From Xanthobacteraceae bacterium (lineage in GTDB: Bacteria; Pseudomonadota; Alphaproteobacteria; Rhizobiales; Xanthobacteraceae), in NCBI GenBank assembly GCA_030037895.1, contig JASHPW010000064.1, forward strand, positions 1 through 64,000: DNA of 64,000 bases, read 5' to 3'. Position 1 is the first letter of the stretch. Every line of letters begins with the position of its first letter. This document shows positions 52,433 through 60,484 of the stretch, in pieces. A program made the translations under genes and the position numbers. The notes under the pieces are model-generated. The model made no database searches and was not told the origin of the DNA. It saw nothing but the letters and a program-made list of their open reading frames with translations.

Positions 52433-53686
52433 TCAGTCGCGCAGCGACGTCGGAGTTCCGCCGAGCAACGACGCCGCCCCGACATTGGCGAGGATGCGGT
52501 CGTTGCTGATCATGATCGGCGACGACAGGATGTCACGCAGATGGCGGCCGATGCTGAACTCGCCGTCGTTGCGATAGCCGGCGAGCCCGCAGGCCTGCAT
52601 CGCGCTCATGACGGTCGCGACCGCAAGCTCCGATGCGTTCACCTTGAAGAGGTTCATGCCGGTCTGGAAATCGACCGATTCGAGCGCGGCCGGGCCGTCC
52701 GCGGCCTGTTCGAAGCGCTGCAACGCGCCGGCGACGAGGCTGCGCAAGGTCCGCAGCGAAGCGCCGGCGCGGGTGAGGTGCATGGCGCCGGGCGGCAGCG
52801 CGCCGTCGGCGCGCTGCGCCGCCTTGCGCACGAAGGCGCGGGCGCGCTCGACCGCCGCCGCGGCGATGCCGGCCCAGGCGCCGCTCCAGGCGAGATGCGC
52901 GACCGGCATCATGGTCTGGGCATGAATCTTGTCGTAGCTTACGGGCAGGATCTGCTCGTTCGTACCCGTGGCGACGAGCCTGAAGCCGCCGCTGCAGGTG
53001 CCGCGCATGCCGAGCGCATCCCAGCCGACGAGCGGCTCGAGCGTGTAGTCCTGCTTGAGGAAAACGACCAGCACCTGATCCGCGCTCGCCGCTTCGGGCG
53101 AACGCCGCGCGGTGGTGACGATGCCGTCGGCGGCGGCACCGTAGGAAATGACCGTGGCTTGTCGTTCGAGCGTGATGCGCGCGTCGCGCCGCTCGATCGC
53201 CGCGCTGCTGTTGCGAACGTCGCCGCCGCTTTGGCCCTCGGTGGTCGAGGACGCGAGCAGCATTTGCTCGTTGCAAAGCCGGCGCAACAAAAGCTGATGC
53301 CAGGCGCTGCCGCGGCCATGCCGAACGAGGCAGGCGATCTTGGTCTGATGCATCGCGTAGATCATGGCCGTGGCCGCGCAGGCGCGGCCGAGCGCATAGC
53401 AAACATCGACGACATCGGAGATGCCGGCACCCTCGCCGCCGAGTTCGCGCGGGATCGCGACGCCCATGAGCCGTTCGGCGCGCGCGGCGGCGATCGCCTC
53501 CGCCGGAAACCGCGAGTCGCGATCGACCGCCGCGGCATGCCGCGCCGCGACCGCCGCGACTTTCTCGGCGCGCGAAGCGAGACTTGCCGGCGGCAGGCTT
53601 CCGGCGACGAGGACGCCCCGCGCCGGCTCTCTCGCGGTCGGAACACCCTGCAGCTTCGCGGTTCGCAGATTGATCGATGCGCTCAC
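52433..53686 (-). CDS. Acyl-CoA-dehydrogenase-like flavoprotein of the aminoacyl-carrier-protein cluster
   Basis: 417 residues from a GTG (GAGGCGATT upstream). It has the acyl-CoA dehydrogenase pattern: helical N-terminus (SRFPAEAIAAARAERLMGVAIP), AMIYAMHQTKIACLVRHG, the flavin loop LLASSTTEGQSGGDVRNSSA, GMRGTCSGGFRL, and C-terminal SAMQACGLAGYRNDGEFSIG RHLRDILSSPIMISNDRILA. Where MCAD has its catalytic Glu (YEGT), this reads MISNDR, so ordinary fatty acyl-CoA dehydrogenation is doubtful. Upstream of and probably cotranscribed with the ligase, it likely oxidises an aminoacyl group on the carrier protein. Confidence 0.88.
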   Translation of the reverse strand: MSASINLRTAKLQGVPTAREPARGVLVAGSLPPASLASRAEKVAAVAARHAAAVDRDSRFPAEAIAAARAERLMGVAIPRELGGEGAGISDVVDVCYALGRACAATAMIYAMHQTKIACLVRHGRGSAWHQLLLRRLCNEQMLLASSTTEGQSGGDVRNSSAAIERRDARITLERQATVISYGAAADGIVTTARRSPEAASADQVLVVFLKQDYTLEPLVGWDALGMRGTCSGGFRLVATGTNEQILPVSYDKIHAQTMMPVAHLAWSGAWAGIAAAAVERARAFVRKAAQRADGALPPGAMHLTRAGASLRTLRSLVAGALQRFEQAADGPAALESVDFQTGMNLFKVNASELAVATVMSAMQACGLAGYRNDGEFSIGRHLRDILSSPIMISNDRILANVGAASLLGGTPTSLRD

Positions 53687-53923
53687 AATCGCCTCACTGG
53701 CAATCTGAATTGGACGCCGACGGCTCTCGCACGACAGCTACTGCAAAATTGCCAACTCCTCGTGTCTTTCGTGGGGAATTGTCGCTGTTCTTTTGCATCA
53801 AGGTTACCAATAGAAAACACTTCGCATGGTAATCACGTTACAGGCGGTTAACGGATGACCGCTACTCAATGGACCATGGCTTGCAAGGCGCCGACAGGCG
53901 CGTAGATCGGGAAAGTGTTCGCC
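53687..53923. promoter_or_regulatory. Divergent control region of the aminoacyl-carrier-protein genes
   Basis: About 230 bp between the divergent dehydrogenase and carrier-protein starts, AT-richer than the genes. TTACCA (53804-53809) and TGGTAA (53827-53832) are a perfect inverted repeat with a 17-bp spacer, about 90-120 bp from both starts, a possible shared operator. No convincing promoter boxes were found. Confidence 0.4.
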
Positions 53924-54205
53924 GTGCTTGATCGTACCAAAGCCGACTCCGCGGAACGCGTCGCTCTCCTCGTGCATCGGCTTCTGGCCAGGCGCGGCGT
54001 GGTGCAGTCCATCGGGCACGATGATGATCTCGCCGCCAGTGGCCTGTCCTCGCTCGACGTCGTCAATCTCATGCTCGGCGTCGAGGCCGAGTTCGAAATC
54101 AAAATCCCCGACCGGGAGATGACGCCGCACAACTTCCGTTCGATCGCGCGCGTCGACGCGCTGGTGCGCGCGTTGCTCGGCGAGCATCCGGCGGCCGGCG
54201 GCTGA
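53924..54205 (+). CDS. Aminoacyl carrier protein
   Basis: 93 residues from the GTG at 53924, chosen because GGGAAAG lies 8 nt upstream; the GTG at 53915 of the track has no room for a ribosome binding site. The attachment motif is DDDLAASGLSSLDVVNLMLG with Ser43 and a Ser in place of the usual Asp before it, as in carrier proteins that receive amino acids. VEAEFEIKIPDREMTPHNFR SIARVDALVRALL completes the fold. It faces the dehydrogenase and ligase genes and precedes a luciferase-like monooxygenase by 117 bp. Confidence 0.88.
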   Translation: MLDRTKADSAERVALLVHRLLARRGVVQSIGHDDDLAASGLSSLDVVNLMLGVEAEFEIKIPDREMTPHNFRSIARVDALVRALLGEHPAAGG

Positions 54206-54322
54206 CTTGGTATTCCGGAATAGGCCTTGGCTTGGGCATCGCTCCAGTGTGATGATGGCGGCGATCGCGGCTGAAACGCCGACCCGCCGGACTTCAACCC
54301 GCGAACGCCAGGGCAAGCACAC

Positions 54323-55402
54323 ATGGAATTCGGCATTCTCTTCACCTCGCATCCCAACACCGAGGCGGAGCCTTACCCGCACCGCGACGTGCACGCGCGG
54401 GTGACGCGGCAAATCCTGCGCGCCGACGAACTCGGCTACGATTATGCCTGGGTCGCCGAACATCATTTCAGCAACGAATACGGCATCATGCCCGACGTCT
54501 TCGTCTATGCCGCCTATCTCGCGGCGCTGACCAAACGCATCAAGATCGGAACCGCGGTGGTCACGCTGCCGCTCGCCAATCCGCTGCGGGTCGCCGAGAA
54601 CACCGCCTTCGTCGACATTCTCAGCAACGGCCGCTTCGCGCTCGGTCTCGGCTCGGGCTACCGCAAGTACGAATTCGACGGCTTCGGCGCCGATTTCGAC
54701 GGGCGGCGCGATATCCAGGAGGAGGCGTTGCCGCTCTTGATGGAGCTTTTTCACAACAAGCGCGTCGACCACGACGGCAACCACTTCAGTTACAGGATCG
54801 ACGATCCCTACGAGCTGTTCCCGCATCCGCTGCAGCAGCCGCATCCGCCGATCTTTCTCGCCGGTTCGACCGCGCGCTCGATCTCCGTCGCCGCGCGCAT
54901 GGGTTCCGGCCTGTTCCTGTCGAGCTGGACGCCGTTTGCCGAGTTGGCGCGGCAGACCGCGCTCTATCGGTCGCTGTTGGCGGAGACGCCCGAGAGCCTG
55001 CGCGCCAATCCGGCGCGCGGTCACATCGACGTGGCGCGCTGGGTCTATGTCGCGGAAACCGACGCCACGGCGAGGCGCGAGAGCGAGGCCGGCATCATGC
55101 GCAGCCTCGAGCACTTCGCCAGCGGCCACACCTCGGGCTATCTCGGCACCGTCTCGCAAGACGTCGGCGCCGCGCCGCGCGACTATGACGCGCTCACCCG
55201 CGACATCATCCTGCACGGGTCGCCCGCGACCGTGATCGCGAAGATCGAGGAATTGCGCGACAGGACCGGAGCGGCCTCGATCATGCTGCATTTCCCGCCG
55301 TGGTACGGCGCGGACAAGGCGCTCGCTTCGCTCGAACTCTTCGCCGCCGCGGTGATCCCGCATTTCCGGCAAAAAAAGCCGCGCGCGCAAAAGCGCGCGT
55401 GA
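54323..55402 (+). CDS. LLM-class flavin-dependent monooxygenase
   Basis: 359 residues, bacterial-luciferase-like TIM barrel that uses reduced FMN and oxygen. MEFGILFTSHPNTEAEPYPH, DYAWVAEHHFSNEYGIMPDV, IKIGTAVVTLPLANPLRVAE, DILSNGRFALGLGSGYRKYEF and IFLAGSTARSISVAARMGSG are hallmarks. Such enzymes hydroxylate, N-oxidise or insert oxygen next to a carbonyl. Following the carrier protein, it may act on the carrier-bound or released product. The last codons (KKPRAQKRA) are encoded by a sequence that, read on the other strand, is the terminator of the DUF1445 gene. Confidence 0.9.
   Translation: MEFGILFTSHPNTEAEPYPHRDVHARVTRQILRADELGYDYAWVAEHHFSNEYGIMPDVFVYAAYLAALTKRIKIGTAVVTLPLANPLRVAENTAFVDILSNGRFALGLGSGYRKYEFDGFGADFDGRRDIQEEALPLLMELFHNKRVDHDGNHFSYRIDDPYELFPHPLQQPHPPIFLAGSTARSISVAARMGSGLFLSSWTPFAELARQTALYRSLLAETPESLRANPARGHIDVARWVYVAETDATARRESEAGIMRSLEHFASGHTSGYLGTVSQDVGAAPRDYDALTRDIILHGSPATVIAKIEELRDRTGAASIMLHFPPWYGADKALASLELFAAAVIPHFRQKKPRAQKRA
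55368..55400 (-). terminator. Intrinsic terminator of the DUF1445 gene, inside the LLM coding sequence
   Basis: Read on the minus strand: ACGCGCGC-TTTT-GCGCGCGC followed by GGCTTTTTTTGCC. This is a strong GC stem with a seven-T run shortly after, beginning about 9 bp past the DUF1445 stop. It overlaps the last codons of the convergent monooxygenase gene. Confidence 0.7.
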
Positions 55403-55408
55403 GGCGCG

Positions 55409-56239
55409 TCAACGCCCCGATGACGGGGCGACGGCGAACTCGTCATTGCGCCGGTCGGTCACCAACATGGCGCCCGGATAATGGGTGATGGAGAATGCGG
55501 GCCGCACGGCGGCGATCACCGCCTGCGGCGTGACCCCGCAGGCCCAGAACACCGGAACCTCGTCGTCGCCGATCGGCACGGCGTCGCCGTAATCGGGGGC
55601 GGCGAGGTCGGCGACGCCGATCCGCTCCGGCTCGCCGATGTGGACCGGAGCGCCGTGCACCGCGGGGAATCGGGAGGTGATCTCGACCGCGCGGACGGCG
55701 TCGGCCGGCGTCATCGGCCGCATGGAGACGACGAGCGGCCCGTGAAACGGCCCGGCCGGCACCGTCGCAATCGACGTGCGATACATCGGCACCGTGCGGC
55801 CGCACGTGACGTGCCGCAATTCGATTCCCGCCGCGGCCAGCGCCTGCTCGAAAGAAAACGAGCAGCCGATGGCAAAGGTGACGAGATCATCGCGCCACCA
55901 CCCCACGACATCTTCCGGCTCGTCGACGAGCGCGCCATCGCGCCACACCCGGTAGCGCGGCAAGTCGGTGCGGATATCGAGGTTCTCGGCCAGGCCCGGC
56001 ATCCGCCAATCGCCCGGCGCCGCGACGCCGATGAGCGGGCACGGCCGCGGATTGAGCGCGCAGAAGCGCAAAAAATCGTCGGCGAGCGATTTGGGCAGGA
56101 TCGCAAGGTTGGCTTGCACGAAGCCGGGCGCGAGTCCGGAGGTGGGCCCGACATGCGCGCCGCGCCGGATGACGAGCCGCGCCGCGAGGCCGGTCTGCGG
56201 CAAGTCGGCGCTCTCCCTTCGCATCGTGGCCGTCGCCAT
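55409..56239 (-). CDS. DUF1445 / YcsI-family putative hydro-lyase
   Basis: 276 residues. The family pattern is clear: [113 protein letters not shown] and [32 protein letters not shown]. Members have been called hydro-lyases and related to D-glutamate cyclase; the reaction here is not known. It converges with the monooxygenase (6 bp) and is divergent from the ABC importer genes, which suggests it processes the imported compound. An internal ATG (MRRES) is an alternative start. Confidence 0.9.
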   Translation of the reverse strand: MATATMRRESADLPQTGLAARLVIRRGAHVGPTSGLAPGFVQANLAILPKSLADDFLRFCALNPRPCPLIGVAAPGDWRMPGLAENLDIRTDLPRYRVWRDGALVDEPEDVVGWWRDDLVTFAIGCSFSFEQALAAAGIELRHVTCGRTVPMYRTSIATVPAGPFHGPLVVSMRPMTPADAVRAVEITSRFPAVHGAPVHIGEPERIGVADLAAPDYGDAVPIGDDEVPVFWACGVTPQAVIAAVRPAFSITHYPGAMLVTDRRNDEFAVAPSSGR

Positions 56240-56446
56240 GGCGCCTTCCTCCGGGTGTTTCCGGCAAGCTCCTCGTTCATTCTATCATCGGACGCCGGCG
56301 CCAACAGCGCCCCGCCGCGACGATGTTACGCGCAAAAGCCGCAGCGCCGCCCGCGGCTTTGCCGGCGAAATCGGTTGAAACTCCCGCCGATATCGCGTTT
56401 GCTTGAGCGGCCGGAATTGATCGAACACTTCACGGAGGCAGCGACA

Positions 56447-57760
56447 ATGAGCCATCACCCCTTGCGTCGGATGATCGGCCACGCATCCGGTCTGTTGTTG
56501 GTCCTGGCGGCGTGCGATGCGCAAGCCCAACAGCCGGTGCCCGCGCCCGTCAAGATCGGCTTCGTAACCTTCACCAGCGGGCCCGCCGCCGCCTCGTTCG
56601 GCATCCCGGATCGCAACGCCTCCGAGATCCTGGTCGAGAATCTCAATGCCGGCAAGGTGCCCGCGCCCTACAATCAGATCGGCCTCGGCGGCGCCAAGAT
56701 CGAGCCGAAATTCGTCGATGAAGCGGGTTCCGCCGCCGACCAGGTCACCCAATATCGCAATCTCGTGGAGCGCGACCACGTCGATGTGGTCGTCGGCTAC
56801 GTGTCGTCGGGCAATTGCCTGGCGATCACGCCCGTGGCCGAGGAACTCAAGGAACTCACGGTACTCGATATTTGCGGCACGCCGCGCATTTTCGAGGAAA
56901 AGCCTCGCCATTATGTTTTCCGCGTCAACCCGCATGCGACCATGGATAACGTCGCGGCGGCGCGCTACGTGCTGACGAAGATGAAGACCATCTCCGTTTA
57001 TTCCGGCATCAATCAGAACTACGCCTGGGGACAGGATTCGTGGCGCGACTTCCGCCTGGCGATGAAAGACCTCGATCCCAAAGCGACGGTCGATCAGGCG
57101 CTGTTTCCGAAGCTCTTCTCCGGAGAATACGGCGCCGAGATCTCGACGCTGCTGACATCGAAGTCGCAGATCATCCATTCCAGCTTCTTCGACGGCGATC
57201 TCGAAGCGTTCATCTATCAGTCCGCCGCGCGCGGACTGCCGCAGCGCGTCCCGCTGGTGCTGACCACCGGCGAAACGTCGGTTTGGCGGCTCGGCGCCAA
57301 GCTTCCCGACGGCACGATCATCGGCGAGCGCGGGCCGCATTCGTTCCTCGCCCACGACAGCGAGCTGAACACCTGGTTCCGCAAGACCTATGTCGATCGC
57401 TTCAGCGAGCCGCCCACCTATCCGGCCTACGACCTGGCGCAGTCGCTCCTCGGCCTGAAATCCGCCTGGGAGAAGGCGCAAGCGAAGAAGGGCGGCGCGC
57501 GGCCGACGACCGAAGAGGTCATCGCCGCGTTCGAAGGCATCGAGTTCAAGACGCCGAGCACGACGGTGCGCATGGCGCTCGCCAACGGCCACCAAGGCAT
57601 CACCGACACCGCCTACGGGACCTACAAGTTCGACAAAACCGAAAACAAGCCGACGCTGGTGGACATCATGCGCTTTCCCGCCGAATGCGTGAATCCGCCC
57701 CCGGGAGTGGACTCGGTCGCCTGGCTCGAAGGCGGCATGAAAGGCGCCAAGTGCGACTGA
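56447..57760 (+). CDS. ABC transporter substrate-binding protein, branched-chain amino acid/amide family
   Basis: 437 residues from the ATG at 56447 (CACGGAGGCAGCGACA upstream); the long ORF start is spurious. Signal peptide ASGLLLVLAACDAQAQQ, then a LivK-like two-lobe domain: KIGFVTFTSGPAAASFGIPD, EPKFVDEAGSAADQVTQYRN LVERDHVDVVVGYVSSGN, RHYVFRVNPHATMDNVAAAR, SGINQNYAWGQDSWRDFRLA. It captures the solute in the periplasm for the permease and ATPase genes that follow. The ligand could be an amino acid, amide or aromatic acid. LLVLAAC could also be read as a lipobox. Confidence 0.92.
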   Translation: MSHHPLRRMIGHASGLLLVLAACDAQAQQPVPAPVKIGFVTFTSGPAAASFGIPDRNASEILVENLNAGKVPAPYNQIGLGGAKIEPKFVDEAGSAADQVTQYRNLVERDHVDVVVGYVSSGNCLAITPVAEELKELTVLDICGTPRIFEEKPRHYVFRVNPHATMDNVAAARYVLTKMKTISVYSGINQNYAWGQDSWRDFRLAMKDLDPKATVDQALFPKLFSGEYGAEISTLLTSKSQIIHSSFFDGDLEAFIYQSAARGLPQRVPLVLTTGETSVWRLGAKLPDGTIIGERGPHSFLAHDSELNTWFRKTYVDRFSEPPTYPAYDLAQSLLGLKSAWEKAQAKKGGARPTTEEVIAAFEGIEFKTPSTTVRMALANGHQGITDTAYGTYKFDKTENKPTLVDIMRFPAECVNPPPGVDSVAWLEGGMKGAKCD

Positions 57761-57763
57761 CAA

Positions 57764-57795
57764 CGCGCCTTCCCCGCAACGGGGGAGGAACAAGG
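57764..57795. repeat. Short C-rich palindrome between livK- and livH-like genes
   Basis: GCCTTCCCCGCAACGGGGGAGGAAC is a compact palindrome of the same sort as that at 22711. Lying between the binding-protein gene and the permease genes, it could uncouple expression within the operon, as is common for binding-protein genes. Confidence 0.55.
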
Positions 57796-57841
57796 ACGCC
57801 CGCAATCGGCTCCCTCCGAACGTGCGCATGCAGGATTCGTC

Positions 57842-58738
57842 ATGCTGACCGCGTTCGCCATCCTCACTGACGGGCTCGTTTACGCGGCCTATCTCTTCCT
57901 CGTCGGCGTCGGCCTCACGCTGATCTTCGGCGTGATGAGGATTCTCAACGTCGCCCACGGCTCGTTCTACGCCTACGGCGCCTACGCCGCCGCGGTCGCG
58001 GTCGGCGTTTACTTCGATGCCGGGCTGCCGGCGGCGGGCGGATTTCTGCTCATGGTGCTGGTGGCGATGGCGGTCGGGCTGGTGCTCGGACTGATCATCG
58101 AGCGCGGCGTCTTGCGCCGCGTTTACGGCCGGGACGAGGTTGTCGTCGTGCTCGTCACCTATGCGGTCTTCCTCATCCTCGAAGACGCGATCAAGCTGAT
58201 CTGGGGACCCGACTCCTATGCGCTCTATCAACCGCTCGGCGTGACCGGGACCGTCGATGTCGGGGGATTGGTGCTCTCCGGCTACGATATCGGCCTGGTC
58301 GCGTTCGCCGGGCTGCTCGCGGCCGCGGGAAGCTTGGCGCTCAAGCGCACGCGCTGGGGCCGCCTGCTCACGGTGGTGATCTTCGACCGCGAGCTTGCGG
58401 CCGCGTTCGGCATCAACGTGTCCGTGGTGTACACCGCGACCTTCGTGCTCGGCGCCATGCTCGGCGCGCTCGGCGGCGCAGCGATGGCGCCGAAGATATC
58501 GGTGACCTTGGGCATCGGCGTCGAGGTGATCGTGCTCGCCTTCGCGGTGGTCGTGATCGGCGGCCTGGGCTCGATCGACGGCGCCTTCATCGGCGCGCTC
58601 GTTGTCGGCCTGTGCCGGGCCGCGGCCGTGCATCTTGTGCCGCAGATCGAATTGTTCGTCATCTACGCGGTGATGGCGCTGGTGCTGGTGCTGCGACCGC
58701 AGGGTTTGTTCGCCCGCGCGCAGCCGCGAAAGATCTAA
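57842..58738 (+). CDS. Branched-chain-type ABC transporter permease (LivH-like)
   Basis: 298 residues, about eight membrane helices. LTDGLVYAAYLFLVGVGLTL IFGVMRILNVAHGSFYAYGA YAA and TVVIFDRELAAAFGINVSVV YTATFVLGAMLGALGGAAMAP are typical of LivH; VVIGGLGSIDGAFIGALVVGL closes the conserved core. It forms half the membrane channel. CAGGATTCGTC precedes the ATG; the LivM-like gene follows after 2 bp. Confidence 0.94.
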   Translation: MLTAFAILTDGLVYAAYLFLVGVGLTLIFGVMRILNVAHGSFYAYGAYAAAVAVGVYFDAGLPAAGGFLLMVLVAMAVGLVLGLIIERGVLRRVYGRDEVVVVLVTYAVFLILEDAIKLIWGPDSYALYQPLGVTGTVDVGGLVLSGYDIGLVAFAGLLAAAGSLALKRTRWGRLLTVVIFDRELAAAFGINVSVVYTATFVLGAMLGALGGAAMAPKISVTLGIGVEVIVLAFAVVVIGGLGSIDGAFIGALVVGLCRAAAVHLVPQIELFVIYAVMALVLVLRPQGLFARAQPRKI

Positions 58739-58740
58739 AA

Positions 58741-59685
58741 ATGGCGCCGCGCTCGATCGTCATCGGCATGCTCGCCTTCCTCCTCGCCGCGGCCGTCGCG
58801 CCGGCGCTGCCGACATGGCTCGTGTCGCTGGCCACGGTCGCCTTCGCCAACGCGCTGGTGGTGCTCGGGCTCGTCATCCTGTGGCGCGCCGGCTTGGTGC
58901 CGTTCGGGCAGGCGCTGTACTACGCCGTCGGCGCCTATAGCGTGGCGCTGATCACCCGCTACAGCGGCGTCCGCGACGTGCTGGCAATGCTCGCGGCGGC
59001 CGCGGCGCTTTCCGGCCTGGTCGGCTACCTGACCGGTTTTCTGCTCGCGCGTTACCGCGAGATCTTCTTCTCCATGCTCAGCCTCGCGCTGTCGATGATT
59101 CTCTACGGCGTGCTGGTGAAGACCGAGACGCTCGGCTCGACCGACGGCTTTCACGTCGATTCCCCGACCTATTTCGGCGCCGCGCCGCAGGGCGGGATGC
59201 GCCTTCTGGTCCTGTTCTGGCTGGTGCTGGCCTGCTGCTCCCTCTCGGCGTTGCTGGTTTCGCTCTATTTCCGCTCCGTCGCCGGCGCGCTGGCGATACC
59301 CGCGCGCGACAGCGAAATCCGGCTGGAGTTTCTCGGCGTCTCGGTCAACCGGCTTATCCATCTCAACTTGGTCATTGCCGCGACGCTCGCCGGAATCGGC
59401 GGCGCATTGGCGGCGATCGCGGTCGAGCACGTCGATCCCGACATGTCGTACTGGACGACGTCCGGCGGTTTCGTGTTCGTGACCATCCTCGCCGGCGCCG
59501 GCTCCGTGGCCGCGGCGTTCGTCGGCTCGCTCCTGTTCGAACTCCTGAAATCGATCGCCTACGACGTCCTGCCGGGCACGTGGCAGATCTTTCTCGGCGC
59601 GGTATTGCTGCTCACCATCCTGTTCCTGCCCGGAGGCATCGGCTCGCTGTTCATGCGGCGGCGGCGGCCGGAGCCCGCATCATGA
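58741..59685 (+). CDS. Branched-chain-type ABC transporter permease (LivM-like)
   Basis: 314 residues from the ATG at 58741, 2 bp after the LivH-like stop. About nine membrane helices; VVLGLVILWRAGLVPFGQAL YYAVGAYSVAL, REIFFSMLSLALSMILYGVL, AGALAIPARDSEIRLEFLGV SVNRLIHLNLVIAATLAGIG GALAA and GSVAAAFVGSLLFELLKSIA are the LivM pattern. It is the second channel subunit. The C-terminus is short and basic (RRRRPEPAS). Confidence 0.93.
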   Translation: MAPRSIVIGMLAFLLAAAVAPALPTWLVSLATVAFANALVVLGLVILWRAGLVPFGQALYYAVGAYSVALITRYSGVRDVLAMLAAAAALSGLVGYLTGFLLARYREIFFSMLSLALSMILYGVLVKTETLGSTDGFHVDSPTYFGAAPQGGMRLLVLFWLVLACCSLSALLVSLYFRSVAGALAIPARDSEIRLEFLGVSVNRLIHLNLVIAATLAGIGGALAAIAVEHVDPDMSYWTTSGGFVFVTILAGAGSVAAAFVGSLLFELLKSIAYDVLPGTWQIFLGAVLLLTILFLPGGIGSLFMRRRRPEPAS

Positions 59686-59695
59686 ACGCGACGTC

Positions 59696-60484
59696 ATGAG
59701 CGCGATCCTCGCCGTCCGCGGCCTGCAAAAGACCTTCGGCTCGGTGGTCGCCGCGCGCGACATCAACGTCGCGGTGCCGCCGTTGCAGACCGTCGGCATC
59801 ATCGGCGCGAACGGCGCCGGAAAAACGACGTTCGTCAACATGATCACCGGCCATCTGCGGCCGAGCAAGGGCACGATCGTCTTCTGCGACCGCGACATCA
59901 CCGGCCGCCCGTCGCGCGAGATCACGCGACTGGGCATTGCCCGCTCCTTTCAGATACCGCAGATCTTCCAATCGCTGAGCGTGTTCGAGAACATGTGCGC
60001 GGCGACCGCGATCGCCCACGCCGCGGGCGGGCTTCCGGCGCAACTGCTCACGCCCTGGCGTGCGCCCGGCAGCCTGCGGCAGGCCGAGGCCGCGCTCGAA
60101 CTGTTTCGCATCGCCCGTTACCGCGATACGCCGGCGGCGACGCTGCCGCAGGGCGTGCGCAAGCTGCTCGACATCGCCATGGCGGTCGCCGGTTCGCCGC
60201 GCCTGCTGCTGCTCGACGAGCCGACCAGCGGCATCACGATCGAGGAGAAATTCGAGCTGATGGACGTGGTGATGTCGGCGCTGAAAGACCGCGGCATCAC
60301 GGTGCTGTTCGTCGAGCACGACATGGACATCGTCGCGCGCTACGCCGACCGCGTGCTTGCCTTCTACGACGGCGCGGTGATCGCCGACGGATCGCCAGCG
60401 CAGGCGTTGGCCGATCCGCGCATCCAGGAACTGATCAGCGGGCCGCAACTCAAGCCCGCGACGCGCAGCGCCGGTCATGCTTAG
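59696..60484 (+). CDS. ABC transporter ATP-binding protein (LivG-like)
   Basis: 262 residues. Walker A GANGAGKTTFVNMITG, the LivG insert GLPAQLLTPWRAPG, the signature region LPQGVRKLLDIAMAVAGSPR (LSGG degenerate to LPQG), Walker B LLLLDEPTSGITIEEKFELM and H-loop VLFVEHDMDIVARYADRVLA. The degenerate signature is worth noting: in a heterodimer with the LivF-like subunit, which has LSGGQQ, one ATP site may be weaker. Begins 10 bp after livM; overlaps livF. Confidence 0.93.
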   Translation: MSAILAVRGLQKTFGSVVAARDINVAVPPLQTVGIIGANGAGKTTFVNMITGHLRPSKGTIVFCDRDITGRPSREITRLGIARSFQIPQIFQSLSVFENMCAATAIAHAAGGLPAQLLTPWRAPGSLRQAEAALELFRIARYRDTPAATLPQGVRKLLDIAMAVAGSPRLLLLDEPTSGITIEEKFELMDVVMSALKDRGITVLFVEHDMDIVARYADRVLAFYDGAVIADGSPAQALADPRIQELISGPQLKPATRSAGHA

